Positions 60,409 through 64,000 of a stretch of DNA of 64,000 bases are shown one piece after another; position 1 is the first letter of the stretch; every line of letters starts with the position of its first letter. Source of the DNA: CAYYJR01 sp964472305. Its GTDB lineage: Bacteria > Armatimonadota > Hebobacteria > CAIYQO01. Under the pieces are notes generated by a model. It had not been told where the DNA came from. It did no database searches and saw only the letters and a program-made list of their open reading frames with translations. Both the position numbers and the translations under genes were made by a program. Location of the stretch: positions 152,145 to 216,144 of the forward strand of contig CAYYJR010000005.1 of assembly GCA_964472305.1 (NCBI GenBank), given 5' to 3'.

Positions 60409-63087
60409 GTGGCTAACAAACGCGTCTACCTATTTGCCGAAGGCAATAAAGAGTGGCGAGACCTGCTGGGTGGCAAAGGCGCTAACCTTGCGGAAATGAC
60501 CAATATCGGTCTGCCCGTTCCCCCGGGCTTCACCATCACGACCGAAGTCTGCAACGAATATTATCGCAACAACCAGCAGCTCGCGTCCGAGCTGTGGGAC
60601 GAAGTGGATGCGGCGTTGCGGAACGTAGAAGCGCAGACCGGCAAGAAGTTCGGCGATCCGGCGAATCCGTTGCTGGTGTCGGTGCGTTCCGGCGCGAAGT
60701 TCTCCATGCCCGGCATGATGGATACCGTGCTCAACCTCGGCCTCAATGACGACACCCTGAAAGGGATGGTCGCGCTAACCGGCAACGATCGATTCGCCTA
60801 CGACTCCTATCGCCGCTTCATTATGATGTTCTCCGACATCGTGCTCTCCAGCGACTTCCCCGCATTGAAGAAGCATGAGTTCGAACACATTTTCGACAAG
60901 CTGAAAACGCAACTCGGCGCGTCGCAGGACACCGATGTGGACTCCGCCGGCCTGGCCAAGCTGGTCGAACAATACAAGGTCTACTTCAAGAGCATCACCG
61001 GATTCGACTTCCCGACCGTGCCCATCGAACAGTTGAAGATGGCGGTGGAAGCCGTCTTCAAGAGCTGGATGAACGAGCGCGCGATTATCTATCGCCGCCG
61101 CGAGCGGATCGCCGACGACCTGGGCACCGCCGTTAACGTGCAGACGATGGTCTTCGGCAACATGGGCAACGACAGCGGTACCGGCGTCGCTTTCACCCGC
61201 AACGCCGCCACCGGCGACAACCACATCTTCGGCGAATACCTGATGAATGCGCAGGGTGAAGACGTGGTAGCCGGCGTGCGCACCCCGCAGCCGGTAAGCC
61301 AGCTCGAAGCCGAGAACCCCGTCATTTACAAACAGTTCATCGACATCGCGAACAAGCTGGAACAGCATTACAAAGACATGCAGGACATCGAGTTCACCAT
61401 TGAAAAGGGTCGGCTGTACATCCTGCAGTGTCGTTCCGGCAAACGCACCGGCGTCGCCGCGGTGAAGATCGCCGTCGACCAGGTAGCCGAAGGCTTGATC
61501 ACTAAAGAGCAGGCCATCTCCCGTGTACCGGCCGAGGCTCTCGAACAGTTGCTGCACCCGCGCCTGATCAACCCGGAGAAGATCGCTCCCGTCGCCAAGG
61601 GTTTGAACGCCGGCCCCGGTGGTGCGGTCGGCCACATCGCTCTCGACAGTGAAACCGCCATTACGATGGCCGCTGCCGGCAAAACGGTGATCCTGGTTCG
61701 CAAAGAAACCAACCCCGACGACCTCGGTGGCATGCTAGCCTCCAAGGGCGTGCTGACCCAGCTTGGCGGACGCACCTCGCACGCTGCGCTGGTCGCACGT
61801 CAATACGGCATCCCCACCATCTGCGGCTGCGGCGCCTTGCGCATCGATGACAAAGCACGCACTGTCAGCATGAACGGTAAAGTCTTCACCGAGGGCGATA
61901 TCATCTCCATCGACGGCACGCTGGGTGAAGTCTACGACCGCGCGCTCAACACCGAACCCGCGCGTGTGACCGGCGACTTCGGCACCTTCATGGCGATGGC
62001 GGACAGCTTCCGCAAGCTGGGTGTGCGTGCCAACGCCGATACCCCCGAGCAGGCGATGCAGTCCGTCGAGTTCGGCGCGGAAGGCATCGGTCTTTGCCGT
62101 ACCGAGCATATGTTCCTCGGTGACCGCGTTCCCGCCGTGCAGGAGATGATCCTGGCGGAGAACGACGATCTGCGCGAAGCCGCCCTCGCCCGGCTGCTCC
62201 CGCTGCAGCGCGGCGACTTCGTCGGCATCTTTAAGGCAATGGTAAAAGACGGCAAAGGTTTGCCGGTGACCATCCGTCTCATCGACCCGCCGCTGCATGA
62301 ATTCCTGCCCAGCCTGGAAGAACTGCTGGTGGAAACCACCGAATTGCGCTGCAAAGGCCAGACCGGCGCCGAGTATGAAGAAAAGATGCGCATGCTGGGC
62401 AAGGTGCGCGAACTGCACGAGCACAACCCGATGCTCGGCCTGCGTGGCGTCCGCCTGTCCATCTACTTCCCGGGCATCGTGAAGATGCAGACTGCCGCCA
62501 TTATCGGCGCCGCCTGTGAAGTGAAAAAGCAGGGTATCGACGTCCACCCGGAGATCATGATCCCACTCGTCGGCCTCATCACCGAGTTGACCGAAGTCAA
62601 AGGCCAGCTTGAACAGGTGGCGAAGGACACCATGGCCGCCGAAGGTGTGGAAGTCGATTACAAGTTCGGCACCATGATCGAGATCCCGCGCGCGGCTCTC
62701 ACCGCAGACGAAATCGCGAAGGAAGCCGAGTTCTTCAGCTTTGGCACCAACGATCTGACGCAGATGACCTTCGGATTGTCCCGCGACGACGCGGCGAAGT
62801 TCCTGCCCGTCTATCTGGACAAGAAGATCATTAAGGTTGACCCGACCGAGACCATCGACCAGAAGGGTGTGGGTCGCTTGATGAAGATCTGCGTGGAAGA
62901 TGCCAGAGCCGTCAATCCGAACATCAAGCTTGGTATCTGCGGCGAACACGGCGGCGATCCCGATTCGGTGAAATTCTGTCACCAGATCGGCCTCACCTAT
63001 GTGAGCTGCTCACCCAAGCGCTTGCCCGTTGCCCGTCTCGCCGCCGCCCAGGCCGCGATCAGCGGTTCCGGACCGTCGGACAAATAG
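60409..63087 (+). CDS. ppdK: Pyruvate, phosphate dikinase
   Basis: Interconverts pyruvate and phosphoenolpyruvate with ATP and phosphate. 892 residues. N-terminal ATP-grasp domain (GGKGANLAEMTNIGLPVPPG), swivelling domain with the phosphorylated H458 in GGRTSHAALVARQYG, and a PEP-binding TIM barrel with C844 in LGICGEHGGDP. GTG start with GGAGGA. Leader carries a terminator-like hairpin. Codon use is strongly biased to C-ending codons, suggesting high expression. Terminator directly after. Confidence 0.98.
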   Translation: MANKRVYLFAEGNKEWRDLLGGKGANLAEMTNIGLPVPPGFTITTEVCNEYYRNNQQLASELWDEVDAALRNVEAQTGKKFGDPANPLLVSVRSGAKFSMPGMMDTVLNLGLNDDTLKGMVALTGNDRFAYDSYRRFIMMFSDIVLSSDFPALKKHEFEHIFDKLKTQLGASQDTDVDSAGLAKLVEQYKVYFKSITGFDFPTVPIEQLKMAVEAVFKSWMNERAIIYRRRERIADDLGTAVNVQTMVFGNMGNDSGTGVAFTRNAATGDNHIFGEYLMNAQGEDVVAGVRTPQPVSQLEAENPVIYKQFIDIANKLEQHYKDMQDIEFTIEKGRLYILQCRSGKRTGVAAVKIAVDQVAEGLITKEQAISRVPAEALEQLLHPRLINPEKIAPVAKGLNAGPGGAVGHIALDSETAITMAAAGKTVILVRKETNPDDLGGMLASKGVLTQLGGRTSHAALVARQYGIPTICGCGALRIDDKARTVSMNGKVFTEGDIISIDGTLGEVYDRALNTEPARVTGDFGTFMAMADSFRKLGVRANADTPEQAMQSVEFGAEGIGLCRTEHMFLGDRVPAVQEMILAENDDLREAALARLLPLQRGDFVGIFKAMVKDGKGLPVTIRLIDPPLHEFLPSLEELLVETTELRCKGQTGAEYEEKMRMLGKVRELHEHNPMLGLRGVRLSIYFPGIVKMQTAAIIGAACEVKKQGIDVHPEIMIPLVGLITELTEVKGQLEQVAKDTMAAEGVEVDYKFGTMIEIPRAALTADEIAKEAEFFSFGTNDLTQMTFGLSRDDAAKFLPVYLDKKIIKVDPTETIDQKGVGRLMKICVEDARAVNPNIKLGICGEHGGDPDSVKFCHQIGLTYVSCSPKRLPVARLAAAQAAISGSGPSDK

Positions 63088-63117
63088 TGACGAGTCACGA
63101 GTGATAGATCAGAAGCG

Positions 63118-63158
63118 CCGCGTGCCCCGGAGTCGTCTCCGGGGCACGCGGTATTTTT
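63118..63158 (+). terminator. ppdK terminator
   Basis: CCGCGTGCCCCGGAG (63118-63132) pairs perfectly with CTCCGGGGCACGCGG (63137-63151) around TCGT, followed by TATTTTT. Confidence 0.92.
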
Positions 63159-63338
63159 CGTCTCAGCGAAAGCGGACTGTTAAGCGATTTGCATGACCGG
63201 TACCAGCCCGAGCAAGTTCCTAGGAATTATGCGCCGTCAGGATGTAGACGAAAGGCTACTCCTCCCAGAATCCACCGCACACACAACTGTGTAAGTTGTA
63301 GCGCAAAAAAATTGCCGGGAGGAGATGGTTTCACTGTC

Positions 63339-64000
63339 TTAATTGAATAACTCCAACTTTGACATTTTGCCTTTCTTGCTCACAGTGATAGTCACGGTGG
63401 CCAGGTTGGAAAGCGACTTTCCGTCGCTGGCCTGATAGGTAAAGGTGACAACACCGACGAATCCGGTTGCCGGCACGTACATAAATGACCCCTTGGAGTT
63501 CAAGGTCAGCGAGCCGCTGGCTGGAGCACTGACCAGCACTGCCGTGAGCTGATTGTTATCGGCATCGGTGTCGTTTTTCAGAACACCTGGAGCGCGGACC
63601 GAGAGTATTTTGCCGGAGGTAGTGTTATAACTGTCGTTATTCGCCACCGGCGGCGTGTTGCTCGCGATGATCGTGACGGTTATCGTCGCGGTGTTGGAGT
63701 CAAGCAATCCATCATTTGCCACAAAGGTCAAGGTATCGGAACCCGATGCGCCGCTGTTTGCCGTATAGGTATATGCGCCGGTTGCTGCGTCGGTGATGAC
63801 CGCGGTACCCTTGCTGCCTGTGCTGATAAGGCGGTAGGTCAGTACCGCGTTGTCCACATCTGTCGCTCTCAACGTCCCATTAGCAGATGATCCCGCTGCG
63901 ACTGAAAGAACGCCATTTTGCGCCACCGGCGCGTCATTGACCGTTGTCACCGTCAGGCTGACCGTGACGACGTTGGAGTCCAGCGTGCCGTCGTTCGCCT
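63339..64000 (-). CDS. C-terminal part of a cadherin/Ig-like repeat surface protein (runs off the window)
   Basis: At least 220 residues without a start inside the window. Two tandem ~100-residue beta-sandwich modules of the cadherin-like (VCBS/Big) type are visible: NDAPVAQNGVLSVAAGSSAN ... GSDTLTFVANDGLLDSNTAT, then ANNDSYNTTSGKILSV ... VTFTYQASDGKSLSNLAT. A third begins at the window edge (NDGTLDSN). The end, VSKKGKMSKLELFN, is not a sortase signal or other known anchor. Probably a large adhesin or exported enzyme tail; rich in Asp, Asn and Thr, as in Ca-binding repeats. Confidence 0.85.
   Translation of the reverse strand, partial: ANDGTLDSNVVTVSLTVTTVNDAPVAQNGVLSVAAGSSANGTLRATDVDNAVLTYRLISTGSKGTAVITDAATGAYTYTANSGASGSDTLTFVANDGLLDSNTATITVTIIASNTPPVANNDSYNTTSGKILSVRAPGVLKNDTDADNNQLTAVLVSAPASGSLTLNSKGSFMYVPATGFVGVVTFTYQASDGKSLSNLATVTITVSKKGKMSKLELFN

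Noticed and set aside
61735..62982. 415-codon minus-strand frame inside ppdK
   Set aside because: Antisense shadow of a strongly codon-biased gene; its composition (His, Asp, Val, Gly-rich) is that of reversed ppdK codons.
1..64000. tRNA genes, CRISPR arrays, IS elements, phage genes
   Set aside because: I looked for T-loop sequences, regularly spaced repeats, transposase or integrase motifs and terminal inverted repeats and found none.

Overview
The window is about 64 kb of GC-rich bacterial chromosome. It holds about 53 protein genes, one decayed gene and one candidate small RNA. I saw no tRNA, rRNA, CRISPR array, insertion sequence or prophage. An lptC-lptA-lptB cluster and a Wza-like SLBB export protein indicate a diderm envelope. 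VanW, PyrR attenuation, a KaiC-like ATPase, many GTG starts and scattered carbohydrate enzymes (GH29, GH130, a large secreted glycosidase, ceramidase-like and SGNH proteins) suggest a free-living heterotroph of a poorly cultured diderm lineage. Armatimonadota or a relative is my best guess, but no marker here proves it.

Layout. Positions 1-15 kb: archease and metG, a secreted tandem M16 peptidase, a decayed polysaccharide deacetylase, purA with a terminator-bearing leader, a hydroxyacid dehydrogenase, divergent polysaccharide genes (membrane NDP-sugar dehydratase and SLBB exporter), and a Gfo/Idh/MocA oxidoreductase with a sugar isomerase. Positions 15-25.4 kb: one long minus-strand pyrimidine operon, pyrR-pyrB-pyrC-carA-(MNT/HEPN fusion)-(Nudix/SEC-C)-carB N-half-Dabb-(unknown)-carB C-half. 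It starts from one promoter with a complete PyrR attenuator and ends at a bidirectional terminator. Positions 25.6-34 kb: a metzincin-like membrane protein, an MscS-like membrane protein, lptCAB, a secreted protein, a candidate structured RNA, a MerR plus KaiC-like pair, and ribF. Positions 34-45 kb: a secreted glycosidase, cca, GH130, a pentapeptide-repeat protein, VanW-recO, and a MarR-type regulator with an IscU-type scaffold. Positions 45-53 kb: radA, an AlkZ-like gene, an IscR-like Rrf2 regulator with AhpC and a small Cys protein, GH29, a putative glycosidase and 6-phosphogluconolactonase. Positions 53-64 kb: lepA, split transketolase, an SGNH protein, a ceramidase-like protein, ppdK with a terminator-bearing leader, and the C-terminal end of a large cadherin/Ig-like surface protein.

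How the genes work together. The pyr operon carries the first three steps of UMP synthesis plus their RNA-level regulator. ATCase carries a PyrI-type zinc tail, carbamoyl-phosphate synthetase is split, and four guest genes sit inside the operon. A redox and Fe-S theme runs through 44-49 kb. Central carbon genes (transketolase, pgl, ppdK) lie near the carbohydrate enzymes.

The observations most worth following are these: the pyr operon's fusions, split and guests; three DNA-repair genes (recO, radA, AlkZ-like) whose -10 hexamers lie exactly 6 nt before the start codon, implying leaderless mRNAs; the purA and ppdK leaders; and the orphan structured RNA near 31.1 kb. All calls come from reading the sequence by eye, with no database search.
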